Of a DNA stretch of 64,000 bases, positions 16,468 to 24,926 are shown one piece after another. The first letter of the stretch is position 1. Each line of letters opens with the position of its first letter. The notes under the pieces are model-generated. The model did not search any database and was not told where the DNA came from. It was given only the letters and a program-made list of their open reading frames with translations. The position numbers and the translations under genes were made by a program. Source of the stretch: an uncultured Clostridium sp. (lineage in GTDB: Bacteria > Bacillota > Clostridia > Lachnospirales > Lachnospiraceae); the NCBI GenBank assembly GCA_938036545.1, contig CALHQJ010000010.1:1-64000 (forward strand), read 5' to 3'.

Positions 16468-18066
16468 ATGAAAAAATTTAGGAAAAACCATCTGGGGGCA
16501 GCGCTTTCTGTGCTGCTTCTGTTTTTTACAATCTGTTTTGTAATAGGAGTAATCTGCAGGGAGCAGAGAAAACTATCAGACAGAAAACCACAGCAGTCTC
16601 AGGAAGCGTCCTGGGAATCTTCAAATGCGGAAACAGGTGTTACAGAGACAGATACGTCGGAAACAGATGCATCGGAAACCGACGCTTCAGAAACGGAAAG
16701 CCAGAATCCATCGGTTTCAGAATCCCTGGATTTGGAAATGGAAAGCCTGGAATCCCAATCACCATTGGAAGAAGAGCCGCTGCCCTATAAACCGCCCTGC
16801 CTGGCTATTGTTTCCGATCTCCACTATCAGAGCCGGACAATTACGGATTTTGGAAAAGCATATCGGGATTTTCTTGCTTCCAGCGATGGGAAACTGGTAG
16901 ATTACCTGCCGGAAATTTTAGATGCATGTGCTGAGGAAATTGCCGGTATGGGTGCAGATGCGCTGATTCTCACCGGAGACATTACCATGAATGGAGAGCG
17001 GGAAAATCATCTGGAATTAGCGGAAAAGCTGGCAGAGATTCAGAAAGCAGGAGTTCCGGTACTGGTGATTCCTGGAAATCACGATATTAACAATCCTCAT
17101 GCATCCTACTATTTTGGAGATGCCAGAACTCAGGGACAGCCGGTTACGCCAGAAGAATTTTATGAGATTTACCATAGCTTCGGATACGATCAGGCCAGAA
17201 GCCGAGATAAGGCGTCCCTCAGCTACGTATATGAGCTGGATGAGCGGTACTGGCTTATGATGTTGGATACCTGCCAGTATGAACCGGTGAATCTGGTAGG
17301 CGGCCGGCTGAAGGAAGAGACTCTTTTGTGGATGGACAGGGAACTGGAGGCAGCTGAGAAAGCGGGAGTTACCGTCATTCCGGCAGGCCACCACAACCTG
17401 CTTCCCCAAAGCAGTTTGTATACCACAGACTGCGCCATGGACAATTATGAGGACGTGACAGCGCTGCTGGAAAAGTGGAAGCTGCCTGTCTATGTCAGTG
17501 GACATCTTCATGTTCAGAGATTGAAAAAACATGACGGACGGCAGTTATCAGAAGAACGCCTTGGGCCAGGCCCCAGACTGGCAGCAAAGCGGAAGGCCGA
17601 ACAGGAAGAAGAACCTTACGGCATTTATGAAATCGTCAGCGATTCGGTCAGCATTGCTCCTTGCCAGTATGGAGTAATGCGATGGGACGAAGAGGGAAAC
17701 ATGACCTACCAGACCAGATTGACAGACGTATCAGGCTGGGCGGAAAAGCATCATAGTTCTGATGAAAAATTAGCCGATTTTGAAGCGTATTCTCATCAGT
17801 ACGTGAAGGAACTGATTGCTCGCCAGATTGAAAAAAAGATGGATCCGGTATCCTGGGAATTGGTCGACGATATGACGGAACTGTATGCAGATTTATATGA
17901 AACCTATTATGCCGGAAAGGTGATTGATGAAAAAGCCGTAAAGGACAGCATTGCCTGGCAGTGGTGGATCCGCCTGCTTCCGAACAGCCGTCAGGTCAGG
18001 GAAATGAGAGCCATGATAGGAGACAGCAAAAAAGACAATAATTACCTGTACCTTCCAAAGAAATAA
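16468..18066 (+). CDS. Membrane-anchored calcineurin-like metallophosphoesterase
   Basis: A 532-residue protein. A basic N terminus and one hydrophobic helix (about 10-31) anchor it outside the cell. A low-complexity Ser/Thr/Glu linker follows (about 40-105), with a repeated ETDASETD unit. The catalytic domain shows the full metal site: SDLHYQ, GDITMNGE, GNHD, AGHHNLL and GHLHVQR. The C-terminal 170 residues are helical and not recognised. An exported phosphodiesterase or nucleotidase is likely; the substrate is unknown. Confidence 0.88.
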   Translation: MKKFRKNHLGAALSVLLLFFTICFVIGVICREQRKLSDRKPQQSQEASWESSNAETGVTETDTSETDASETDASETESQNPSVSESLDLEMESLESQSPLEEEPLPYKPPCLAIVSDLHYQSRTITDFGKAYRDFLASSDGKLVDYLPEILDACAEEIAGMGADALILTGDITMNGERENHLELAEKLAEIQKAGVPVLVIPGNHDINNPHASYYFGDARTQGQPVTPEEFYEIYHSFGYDQARSRDKASLSYVYELDERYWLMMLDTCQYEPVNLVGGRLKEETLLWMDRELEAAEKAGVTVIPAGHHNLLPQSSLYTTDCAMDNYEDVTALLEKWKLPVYVSGHLHVQRLKKHDGRQLSEERLGPGPRLAAKRKAEQEEEPYGIYEIVSDSVSIAPCQYGVMRWDEEGNMTYQTRLTDVSGWAEKHHSSDEKLADFEAYSHQYVKELIARQIEKKMDPVSWELVDDMTELYADLYETYYAGKVIDEKAVKDSIAWQWWIRLLPNSRQVREMRAMIGDSKKDNNYLYLPKK

Positions 18067-18083
18067 TTGTGAGTAATTTTCTG

Positions 18084-18162
18084 CCTGAATCTTCATAGGG
18101 CGGATGCCCGACGCTTCTTGCCCACTTACAGCGGGCAAGAAGATGCATAGCTGAACGGTTAC
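18084..18162. repeat. Half-copy of the palindromic repeat element
   Basis: These 79 bp match the inverse of 7853-7931 at roughly 85% identity. They include the CTTCTTGC...GCAAGAAG hairpin and the terminus CATAGCTGAACGGTTAC. The other half and its terminus are missing. It sits just upstream of the uxaB operator region. Confidence 0.75.
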
Positions 18163-18170
18163 AACTAAAA

Positions 18171-18184
18171 TGTAAATACTTACA
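18171..18184. promoter_or_regulatory. Upstream operator O1 of uxaB
   Basis: TGTAAATACTTACA, an imperfect 14-bp palindrome 18 bp upstream of the -35. Its flanks (AAAA before, AAAAA-TATG after) match those of O2, so both are likely bound by the same LacI- or GntR-type repressor. It resembles a cre site but lacks the central CG. Confidence 0.6.
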
Positions 18185-18202
18185 AAAAATATGAAAAAAC
18201 TC

Positions 18203-18231
18203 TTGAATATTTTCCGGACATGTTGTATAGT
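18203..18231 (+). promoter_or_regulatory. Promoter of uxaB
   Basis: TTGAAT, a 17-bp spacer, then TATAGT; lies between the two operators. Confidence 0.7.
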
Positions 18232-18270
18232 AAGGTTAAGAAAATAAAGGAACAGTGAATTTCGATAAAA

Positions 18271-18284
18271 TGTAAGTGCTTACA
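18271..18284. promoter_or_regulatory. Downstream operator O2 of uxaB
   Basis: TGTAAGTGCTTACA, a palindrome exactly 100 bp after O1 and just upstream of the ribosome binding site. Binding would block elongation or support a repression loop with O1. Confidence 0.65.
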
Positions 18285-18313
18285 AAAATTATGTGACGAT
18301 GGAGGGTATCACG

Positions 18314-19654
18314 ATGAACGGCAATGTAAAAGAGACAGTGATTCAGTTTGGTGAAGGCGGGTTTTTAAGAGGATTTGTAGATTACTTTTTCCACAAATTA
18401 CAGGAGAAGGGTCTCTATGACGGCAAAATTGTAGTAGTACAGCCGATTGAAAAAGGCATGTGCCAGATGCTGGCTGATCAGAACTGCGAATACAACTTAT
18501 TCCTTCGCGGCATCAGCAATGGCGAGGTAGTAAATGAACACACCCATATTACATCGATTTCCAGAGCGCTGAATCCTTACACCCAGTATGAGGAGTACAT
18601 TGCATTAGCAACCAGTCCGGACATGCGGGTACTGGTTTCCAATACCACAGAGGCAGGCATTGAGTATCTGGGAACAGAAAAGCTGACCGATATGCCTCCA
18701 AAATCTTATCCGGCCAAGCTGACCCAGTTCTTATATAAGAGATTTGAAGCCGGACTTCCTGGAATGATTCTGCTTCCATGCGAGCTGATTGATAACAACG
18801 GCGACAACTTAAAGGCCTGTGTATTAAAGTATGCCGACCTTTGGGAATTGGGAGAAGACTTTAAGAACTGGATTAATAACGACAATGATTTCTGCAGTAC
18901 TCTGGTTGACCGTATTGTAACCGGATACCCAAGAGACGAAGCGAAAGAGCTGAATAAGCAGTTAGGTTATACCGATAATTTGATTGATACTGCCGAGATT
19001 TTCCATTTATGGGTAATCGGCGGACACCATGAGGATGAACTGCCATTTAACAAAGCCGGATACAACATTGTATGGACGGATGATGTAAAGCCATATAAGA
19101 AGAGAAAGGTACGTATTTTAAACGGCGGCCATACTTCCATGGTATTAGGTGCATACCTTTACGGCCTGGAGACCGTAGGAGAATGCTTAAAGGATGAAAC
19201 AGTCAGCGCATTTTTGAAGAAATGCCTGTTTGACGAAATCGTTCCAACCTTAGGAAATACAGATACAGACATTCAGTTTGCCAAAGACGTTTTAGAGCGT
19301 TTCAGCAACCCATTTATTAAGCATCAGCTTTTAAGCATTGCCTTAAACTCTGTCAGCAAATTCCAGGTACGGGTACTGCCGACTATTCTGGAGTATAAGG
19401 AAAAATTCGGAAAGTATCCGGAAGCGCTGACCTTCTCTATGGCTGCACTGATTGCCTTCTACAGAACCGACAAGGCAAACGACGGCGCTGAGATTATGGA
19501 ATTTATGAAGACTGCTTCTGTAGAGGATATCATGAAGAGAGAAGACTACTGGCATGCAGACTTAACAGAGATGATTCCGATGGTTCAGGGATATTATGAT
19601 ATGATTCAGGAAAAGGGCATGGCAGAGGCTTATAAAGCAGTACTGGCAAAATAG
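18314..19654 (+). CDS. uxaB: Tagaturonate reductase (altronate oxidoreductase)
   Basis: A 446-residue NAD-dependent polyol dehydrogenase of the mannitol dehydrogenase family, reducing tagaturonate to altronate in galacturonate catabolism. The N-terminal nucleotide fold begins IQFGEGGFLRGFVDYFF. VSNTTEAGI and KVRILNGGHTSMVLGAYLYG (catalytic Lys, Asn and His) are typical of UxaB rather than of mannitol or fructuronate enzymes. The start at 18314 follows GGAGGG at 7 nt; a GTG upstream is not favoured. The genes after it are remnants of the same pectin pathway, so this may be a survivor of a larger operon. Confidence 0.88.
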   Translation: MNGNVKETVIQFGEGGFLRGFVDYFFHKLQEKGLYDGKIVVVQPIEKGMCQMLADQNCEYNLFLRGISNGEVVNEHTHITSISRALNPYTQYEEYIALATSPDMRVLVSNTTEAGIEYLGTEKLTDMPPKSYPAKLTQFLYKRFEAGLPGMILLPCELIDNNGDNLKACVLKYADLWELGEDFKNWINNDNDFCSTLVDRIVTGYPRDEAKELNKQLGYTDNLIDTAEIFHLWVIGGHHEDELPFNKAGYNIVWTDDVKPYKKRKVRILNGGHTSMVLGAYLYGLETVGECLKDETVSAFLKKCLFDEIVPTLGNTDTDIQFAKDVLERFSNPFIKHQLLSIALNSVSKFQVRVLPTILEYKEKFGKYPEALTFSMAALIAFYRTDKANDGAEIMEFMKTASVEDIMKREDYWHADLTEMIPMVQGYYDMIQEKGMAEAYKAVLAK

Positions 19655-19693
19655 TTTGCTTCCCCATATTGTTAAATAGATAACCACCTAAAA

Positions 19694-19735
19694 GAGGGAC
19701 GGCGTCAGGTACAATCTGGCGCTGTTTCTCTTTTT
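19694..19735 (+). terminator. Terminator after uxaB
   Basis: A 15-bp stem (19694-19708 with 19716-19730, four G-U wobbles, 7-base loop) followed by TTTTT. Confidence 0.8.
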
Positions 19736-20623
19736 GGCTTTTTAAAAGAAGCAGCAGCCGGAGGTGAAAAAATCGGCTTTTTCAAGAGAGATTTCGGCAT
19801 TAAGGAATGGGACTGGCCTCAGGAAGTAGGACTGTATGGTCTTCTGAAAATTATGAAGGTAAAGAAAAACCGGGAATACCATGATTTCCTGTATCATTGG
19901 TTTGAAGACAATATTTGGGAGGGACTTCCGTCTAAAAATATTAATACAACCACCCCTCTTCTGACCCTGGCAGAGTTTAATGACGACTGCAAAAATCCAG
20001 AGTTTGAGAAACTTTGCTTAAAGTGGGCTGATTGGCTGATGAACTGTCTTCCAAGAACCAAAGAGGGCGGCTTCCAGCACGTAACCAGTGCAAATGGAGA
20101 TCGTCAGGGGGTTCGGCTTAATGAAAATGAAATGTAGATTGATGAATCCATTCATCAGGTATTGATGCATATTAAATATATTTGTGATAAAAATGCAGAA
20201 CTGTTTTACCATGGCTGGACATTTAATGAAAGAAACAACTTTGGAGGCGTTTTCTGGTGCCGTGGAAACAGCTGGTTTACTCTGGGCATTTTAAATTATA
20301 TCGATATGTTTAACGGTACGATGAATGCCGGATTAAAGACCTTCATTGTAGATACTTACAAAGCCCAGGTAGAAAAGTTAAAGGAACTTCAGGATAAGAA
20401 GACCGGTTTGTGGCATACGGTTCTGACTGATCCAGACAGCTATGTGGAAACCTCCGGAACAGCAGCAATTACAGCAGGCATTTTAAAGGGGATCCGATAT
20501 GGAATTTTAGATGATTCTTATCTGCCTTGTGCAAAAGCAGCTATTGAGGGAATCCTGAATCAGATAGATGAAGACGGCACAGTTCTTCAGGTATCTGGCG
20601 GTACCGGAATGGGATACAATGCA
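19736..20623 (+). pseudogene. Broken GH105 unsaturated rhamnogalacturonyl hydrolase
   Basis: The frame reads GFFKRDFGIKEWDWPQEVG from right after the uxaB terminator, so the N terminus and any start signal are gone. It continues through LPSKNINTTTPLLTLAEF and ends in an in-frame TAG at 20135-20137, where relatives have Trp in an NEMWID motif. After the stop the same frame resumes at IDESIHQVLMHIKY, so about 20 codons between two similar WID-like segments also appear deleted. It then runs through FGGVFWCRGNSWFTLGI (active-site region) and DPDSYVETSGTAA to GGTGMGYNA, where it switches to an unrelated gene end. At least three lesions: not functional. The intact enzyme would cleave unsaturated galacturonyl-rhamnose from pectin. 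Confidence 0.85.
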
Positions 20624-20807
20624 TATCAAAGATTTCAGTCTGGATCAGAAAGAGCAATATCAGCCGGAGGCGCTGGGAGCGGGAGTTCTGCAATATGAAG
20701 CCATTAGCAGATGGTTAAAAAATCAGGACAGGACGTTCTTCCTGCTGAGAGAAGAAATGAACCTGCTGTATGCAAAAGAAGATATTGAATTTATGAAGAA
20801 GCTGTGA
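20617..20807 (+). pseudogene. 3' remnant of a sugar phosphate isomerase/epimerase
   Basis: In a different frame from the GH105 remnant, codons from 20619 read MHIKDFS...PEALGAGVLQYEAI...REEMNLLYAKEDIEFMKKL. This matches the last strands of a xylose-isomerase-like TIM barrel (HxKD motif, ALGxG loop, E near the end). About three quarters of the gene is missing. The join lies within TACAATGCATA, so a deletion fused two neighbouring genes. Confidence 0.65.
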
Positions 20808-20830
20808 TACCAGGAAGCAGTTTAGAAAAG

Positions 20831-20863
20831 GGAGTCTGTTTAGAAATAAGCAGGCTCCTTTTT
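20831..20863 (+). terminator. Terminator after the pectin-gene remnants
   Basis: GGAGTCTGTTTA pairs with TAAGCAGGCTCC across a GAAA loop, followed by TTTTT. A separate hairpin, CTATCGAA (20865-20872) with TTCGATAG (20881-20888), follows. Confidence 0.75.
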
Positions 20864-21059
20864 GCTATCGAAAAGAGTCGTTCGATAGGATCTTGTCAGC
20901 TTAGACGGTTCATGTTAGACTGAAGATGTAAAGCATATATTTCTTGCGATTCTGGCCATGGGCCGTCTGTGATTCTTATTCATTTCAGAAAATCTATGCT
21001 TTTCAATCTCAATGAAACAGCAGGAGATTTTCGGTGAAGCTCCTGCAAAGGAGCGACAA

Positions 21060-21690
21060 ATGAAACGAAAAAAGCGAAAGCAAAGAAGCCAATGGAAAAA
21101 ACATGCCCTTCTTCCCGCAAAACGCAGCTACAAGGATACTCTGTTCCGGATGCTGTTTCACGATCCGGCCCATCTTTTAGACCTGTTTAATGCGGAAACT
21201 TTCAGACGCATACGTCAGGCCGACTGAGCATCCGGAGCTGGAGGTATGTGTAACGGTAGTAAACATTAACTCCGGATATAATGAAAACCTGAAAGAAACC
21301 TGCGGATTATTAAAGGAATATATGCAGTATGTAGAAAAGGTAAGAGCGTACACGAAAACCATGAAACTAAACCAGGCAGTCAGCAAGGCAGTAGAAGAAT
21401 GCATTGAAGACGGAATTTTAGCAGACTTTCTGACTGCCTGGAAATCGGAGGTAATCGCCGTGAGTATATTTGAATATGACGAAAGACGGGAAAAGAAGAA
21501 GCTGCTGCAAACAGAACGAAAGTATGCCAGGCTGGAGGGGATAGAAGAGGGACGGCAGCAGGGCATTGCTCTGGGCATGATTAAAATCGGCCGGAGAGCA
21601 GGATGGAATGATGAACAAATCTTAGAAACTCTTCAAAACGAGCTGACTATTTCGAGAGAAGAAGCCCAACGCTATTTTGCACAGATGTAA
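21060..21690 (+). pseudogene. Rpn-family PD-(D/E)XK nuclease/transposase remnant with nuclease core deleted
   Basis: The N-terminal part (MKRKKRKQRS...RSYKDTLFRMLFHDPAHLLDLFNAE) is the conserved start of Lachnospiraceae Rpn-type proteins. At about 21200 the frame changes, and the sequence continues with HPELEVCVTVVNINSGYNE...LKEYMQYVEKVRAY...VSIFEYDE...EGIEEGRQQG, the conserved C-terminal half. The PD-(D/E)XK catalytic stretch and about 70-100 codons between are absent. The downstream frame alone (from 21190) could still make a 166-residue protein without nuclease residues. Confidence 0.75.
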
Positions 21691-21803
21691 TAGTTTATAA
21701 CAAGAAAAAAGATATACCCAGTGCCGGTGACCGTCCATTATGCTCCACTTATCATCTTGTGACAACCAGATACCAGATTTTATAAGACAAATGCTGCTGT
21801 TTT

Positions 21804-21812
21804 TGCTATAGT
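21804..21812 (+). promoter_or_regulatory. Extended -10 promoter for the LytTR operon
   Basis: TGC-TATAGT with AAGACA at 17-bp spacing (21784-21789), about 45 bp before the start. Confidence 0.5.
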
Positions 21813-21858
21813 AAGCATAGAAAAAATGATTGCAGAAAAGCGGATAAGGGGGGCAGAG

Positions 21859-22323
21859 ATGAAGCTGATATGGGAACAGGCAGATGTAGATGAGCCGGAA
21901 ATCGTAGTCCGAGGGCGGTTAGAGGATAAAAAGACTGCTGAGCTGATACAAACCCTTCAGGGCCTTGTGGAAGCGGAAAAGAACGTAAGAAAACGAATCT
22001 TTCTCTATAAAGAAGGCAGAGAGTTTCTTTGCGAGACCGCTGATATTCAATATTTTGAAAGCAGAAGCGGAAAGATTTTCGGAGAAGTAAGAGGAAGCGG
22101 CCCGTTAGAAGCAAAGTATAAGCTGTATGAACTGGCTGGTATGCTGTCAAAACAGGGCTTTGTCCAGATTAATAAGGGAACCCTGGTCAACATCCGGTTT
22201 GTCGCAGCGGTTGAGGCTGGATTCAGCGGCAATTATACGGCGTTTTTAAAAGACGGAAGGACTCGGCTGGAAATTTCCAGATCTTACATGAAGGAATTTC
22301 GAAAATATGTAATGGAGGAGTGA
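21859..22323 (+). CDS. LytTR-domain DNA-binding regulator
   Basis: A 154-residue regulator. The C-terminal 100 residues form a LytTR domain (FLCETADIQYFES, GMLSKQGFVQINKGTLVNI, LEISRSYMKEFRKYV), which binds direct repeats near promoters. There is no receiver domain; the N-terminal 50 residues are alpha/beta and unrecognised. It is followed after 4 bp by a DUF3021 membrane protein, a common pair in Firmicutes where the membrane protein holds the regulator in check. Autoregulation is likely. Confidence 0.88.
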   Translation: MKLIWEQADVDEPEIVVRGRLEDKKTAELIQTLQGLVEAEKNVRKRIFLYKEGREFLCETADIQYFESRSGKIFGEVRGSGPLEAKYKLYELAGMLSKQGFVQINKGTLVNIRFVAAVEAGFSGNYTAFLKDGRTRLEISRSYMKEFRKYVMEE

Positions 22324-22327
22324 TACG

Positions 22328-22717
22328 ATGATACGAAAAGCAGTGTGGTATATCTTTTGCGGAATAGGGATTGGAGCAGTCATATCGACAGCATGTCTGT
22401 GGTTTACGGGACAGACAGAAAGCACCTTGGTGGAAACTACGGGGTGGCTGACTGCGTCGGCTGTATATGGACTTTTATCAATGATTATGGAGTGGAAAAG
22501 GCCGGCGCTGTGGATACGGACTTTGCTTCATGGAAGTCTTTGCTGGACAGTGACAGTTATTACCTCTTTGGCGTTGGGATACAGTTCTGATGTATGGGAG
22601 ATTGTCAAAGCCATCTCTCCCATATTTGTAATGATTTATGCCAGTGTCTGGCTGATTATTTATTTGTGGGACAGAGAGTCCGTAAAAAAATTAAATGAAA
22701 GACTGAAACAGCAATAG
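22328..22717 (+). CDS. DUF3021 membrane protein, partner of the LytTR regulator
   Basis: A 129-residue protein with four predicted helices (about 5-27, 39-54, 64-87 and 94-115) and a short basic C-terminal tail. Size, topology and position match DUF3021. It probably controls the LytTR protein (known for such pairs in general, inferred here). A short GC-rich inverted repeat (22717-22733) follows the stop and may end transcription. Confidence 0.85.
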   Translation: MIRKAVWYIFCGIGIGAVISTACLWFTGQTESTLVETTGWLTASAVYGLLSMIMEWKRPALWIRTLLHGSLCWTVTVITSLALGYSSDVWEIVKAISPIFVMIYASVWLIIYLWDRESVKKLNERLKQQ

Positions 22718-22788
22718 GGAGGCCTGGCCTCTCTATTTCTATTCTCTGCTTCTTCTGCATATATTGTAAGAGCAGGAAGGAGAGGGAA

Positions 22789-23520
22789 ATGGGAAAGAAA
22801 ATAGGTCAGTTATTGCTGGCAGCAGGGATTGATCTGGTATTATTGCTGGTTTTGCTGCATGGGACTTTGGGGAGAGGATTCTGTGAAACAACAAAAACAG
22901 GAGCTTTTGGAACCGGATATTGGGCAAGTGACAGGGAACAGGAAACTGTCAGGGCCTTTCCGGAAGAGAAGGTAGTAGCCTTGACCTTTGATGATGGCCC
23001 CCATCCAGTCTGCACCAAAGACCTGTTGGACGGGCTGAAAAAACGGGGAGTAGAAGCTACATTTTTTCTTATGGGTTCTGGTATTGAGGGAAATGAAGAT
23101 TTGGTCCGGCGAATGCAGGTGGAAGGGCATCTGATTGGAAATCACGGCTACCAGCATGTCCAGATGACGGAAGCAGGGGTGGAAAAGGTGGCGGATTCTG
23201 TGGAAAAAACCAGTCGGATTATCAAAGAGATTACCGGTGAAGAACCGGAATATTTAAGGCCGCCTTATGGGGACTGGAATGAAGAGCTGGCAGAAAGCGT
23301 AGATTTGACTCCTGTTTTCTGGTCAGTGGACAGTCTGGACTGGAAGTACCAGAATACTCAGAGGATTACCAGCAGAGTGCTGAAAAAGGTTGGGGATGGG
23401 GATATTATTTTAATGCATGATATTTTTCCTACATCAGTAGAAGCGGCTCTGGAAATCGTTGACACACTGCTGGAGCAGGGATATACTTTTGTTACGGCAG
23501 ATGAGCTGATTATTGATTAA
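22789..23520 (+). CDS. Polysaccharide deacetylase (NodB domain)
   Basis: A 243-residue exported or anchored deacetylase (hydrophobic helix about 8-26). NodB motifs are in order: TFDDGPHP (65-72, catalytic and metal Asp), GNHGYQH (metal His pair), RPPYGDWN, a VDSLDWK segment and ILMHDI (catalytic His). It probably removes acetyl groups from peptidoglycan or a surface glycan. The start follows AAGGAGAGGG. Confidence 0.92.
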   Translation: MGKKIGQLLLAAGIDLVLLLVLLHGTLGRGFCETTKTGAFGTGYWASDREQETVRAFPEEKVVALTFDDGPHPVCTKDLLDGLKKRGVEATFFLMGSGIEGNEDLVRRMQVEGHLIGNHGYQHVQMTEAGVEKVADSVEKTSRIIKEITGEEPEYLRPPYGDWNEELAESVDLTPVFWSVDSLDWKYQNTQRITSRVLKKVGDGDIILMHDIFPTSVEAALEIVDTLLEQGYTFVTADELIID

Positions 23521-23534
23521 CAAAGGAAATGATT

Positions 23535-24857
23535 ATGGATTTATTTGATTATATGAGAGAGACGGCTAAGGAAACCGAGTCTCCGCTGGCATCCCGCCTG
23601 CGGCCGAGAACATTAGAAGAGGTAGTGGGGCAGCAGCATATAGTGGGAAAAGATAAGCTGTTGTATCGGGCAATTAAAGCAGATAAAATTGGTTCAATTA
23701 TTTTCTACGGCCCGCCAGGGACCGGAAAGACCACACTGGCTAAGGTGATTGCAGGAACAACCAGCGCAGAATTTAAACAGATTAATGCAACGGTGGCTGG
23801 AAAAAAAGACATGGAAGATGTAGTAAAAGAAGCCAAAGACCTGCTGGGGATGTATGGAAAAAAGACGATTCTGTTTGTGGACGAGATCCATCGCTTTAAT
23901 AAAAGCCAGCAGGATTATCTGCTGCCTTTTGTAGAAGACGGAACTCTGATTTTAATTGGTGCAACTACGGAAAATCCTTATTTTGAGGTAAATGGAGCGC
24001 TTATATCCAGATCTCGGATTTTTGAATTGAAACCTCTGGAAAAAGAGGATATTAAAGAACTGCTGCATCGGGCTGTAACCGATGAAGAGAGAGGAATGGG
24101 AACGTATCGGGCGCAGATTGACGAAGACGCCCTGGAATTTTTAGCTGACGTGGCAAACGGAGACGCCAGGGCTGCTTTAAATGCCATTGAGCTGGGAATT
24201 ATGACGACAGAAAGAAGCGCAGACGGTATCATTCACATTGATTTGCCAGTGGCCCAGGAGTGTATTCAGAAGAGAGCAGTCCGCTATGATAAAAGTGGGG
24301 ACAGCCATTACGATACTGTGTCGGCGTTTATCAAAAGCATGAGAGGATCGGATCCGGATGCGGCAGTGTATTATCTGGCCCGTATGCTTTACGCTGGGGA
24401 AGATATTAAATTTATTTCCAGACGAATTATGATTTGTGCAGCAGAGGATGTGGGAAACGCAGATCCCCAGGCCCTGACGGTGGCAGTAAGCGCAGCCCAG
24501 GCAGTAGAACGGATTGGAATGCCGGAAGCACAGATTATTCTTTCTCAGGCAGTTACCTATGTGGCGTCTGCGCCTAAGAGTAACGCCGCCTGTACGGCAG
24601 TTTTTAATGCCATGGAAGCAGTAAAAGAGACACGTACCATGCCGGTTCCAACCCACTTACAGGATAAGCATTATAAAGGAGCAGAAAAACTGGGGCATGG
24701 ACAGGGGTATTTATACGCCCATGATTATCCAAACCATTACGTAAAGCAGCAGTATCTGCCCGATGGATTGGAAGACAGACATTTTTATGAACCGACAGAC
24801 AATGGATATGAAAAGCAGATAAAAGAGCATTTGGAGTTTTTAAAATCTTCGGAATAA
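23535..24857 (+). CDS. rarA: Replication-associated recombination ATPase RarA (MgsA)
   Basis: A 440-residue AAA+ ATPase of the clamp-loader-like RarA/MgsA/WRNIP1 group, acting at stalled replication forks. It shows PLASRLRPRTLEEVVGQQH, Walker A GPPGTGKTT (59-67), Walker B LFVDEIHRFN, sensor 1 GATTENP, and the C-terminal tetramerisation region with YYLARMLYAGED and HLQDKHYKGAEKLGHG. The start at 23535 has AAAGGA at good spacing; an ATG 6 bp upstream is possible. Confidence 0.95.
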   Translation: MDLFDYMRETAKETESPLASRLRPRTLEEVVGQQHIVGKDKLLYRAIKADKIGSIIFYGPPGTGKTTLAKVIAGTTSAEFKQINATVAGKKDMEDVVKEAKDLLGMYGKKTILFVDEIHRFNKSQQDYLLPFVEDGTLILIGATTENPYFEVNGALISRSRIFELKPLEKEDIKELLHRAVTDEERGMGTYRAQIDEDALEFLADVANGDARAALNAIELGIMTTERSADGIIHIDLPVAQECIQKRAVRYDKSGDSHYDTVSAFIKSMRGSDPDAAVYYLARMLYAGEDIKFISRRIMICAAEDVGNADPQALTVAVSAAQAVERIGMPEAQIILSQAVTYVASAPKSNAACTAVFNAMEAVKETRTMPVPTHLQDKHYKGAEKLGHGQGYLYAHDYPNHYVKQQYLPDGLEDRHFYEPTDNGYEKQIKEHLEFLKSSE

Positions 24858-24926
24858 TTCTGAATATATAAATATTATGGGCAAATGTATGCCCTTGCAA
24901 AGATCAGAACGGAAGGAAAAACATCT

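Noticed and set aside
16625..16900. Overlapping 91-codon frame within the metallophosphoesterase gene
   Set aside because: It arises from the low-complexity Ser/Thr/Glu linker read in another frame; no start signals of its own.
18171..18284. CcpA cre sites
   Set aside because: The palindromes lack the central CG of the cre consensus and form a matched pair around a promoter, which fits a pathway-specific repressor better.
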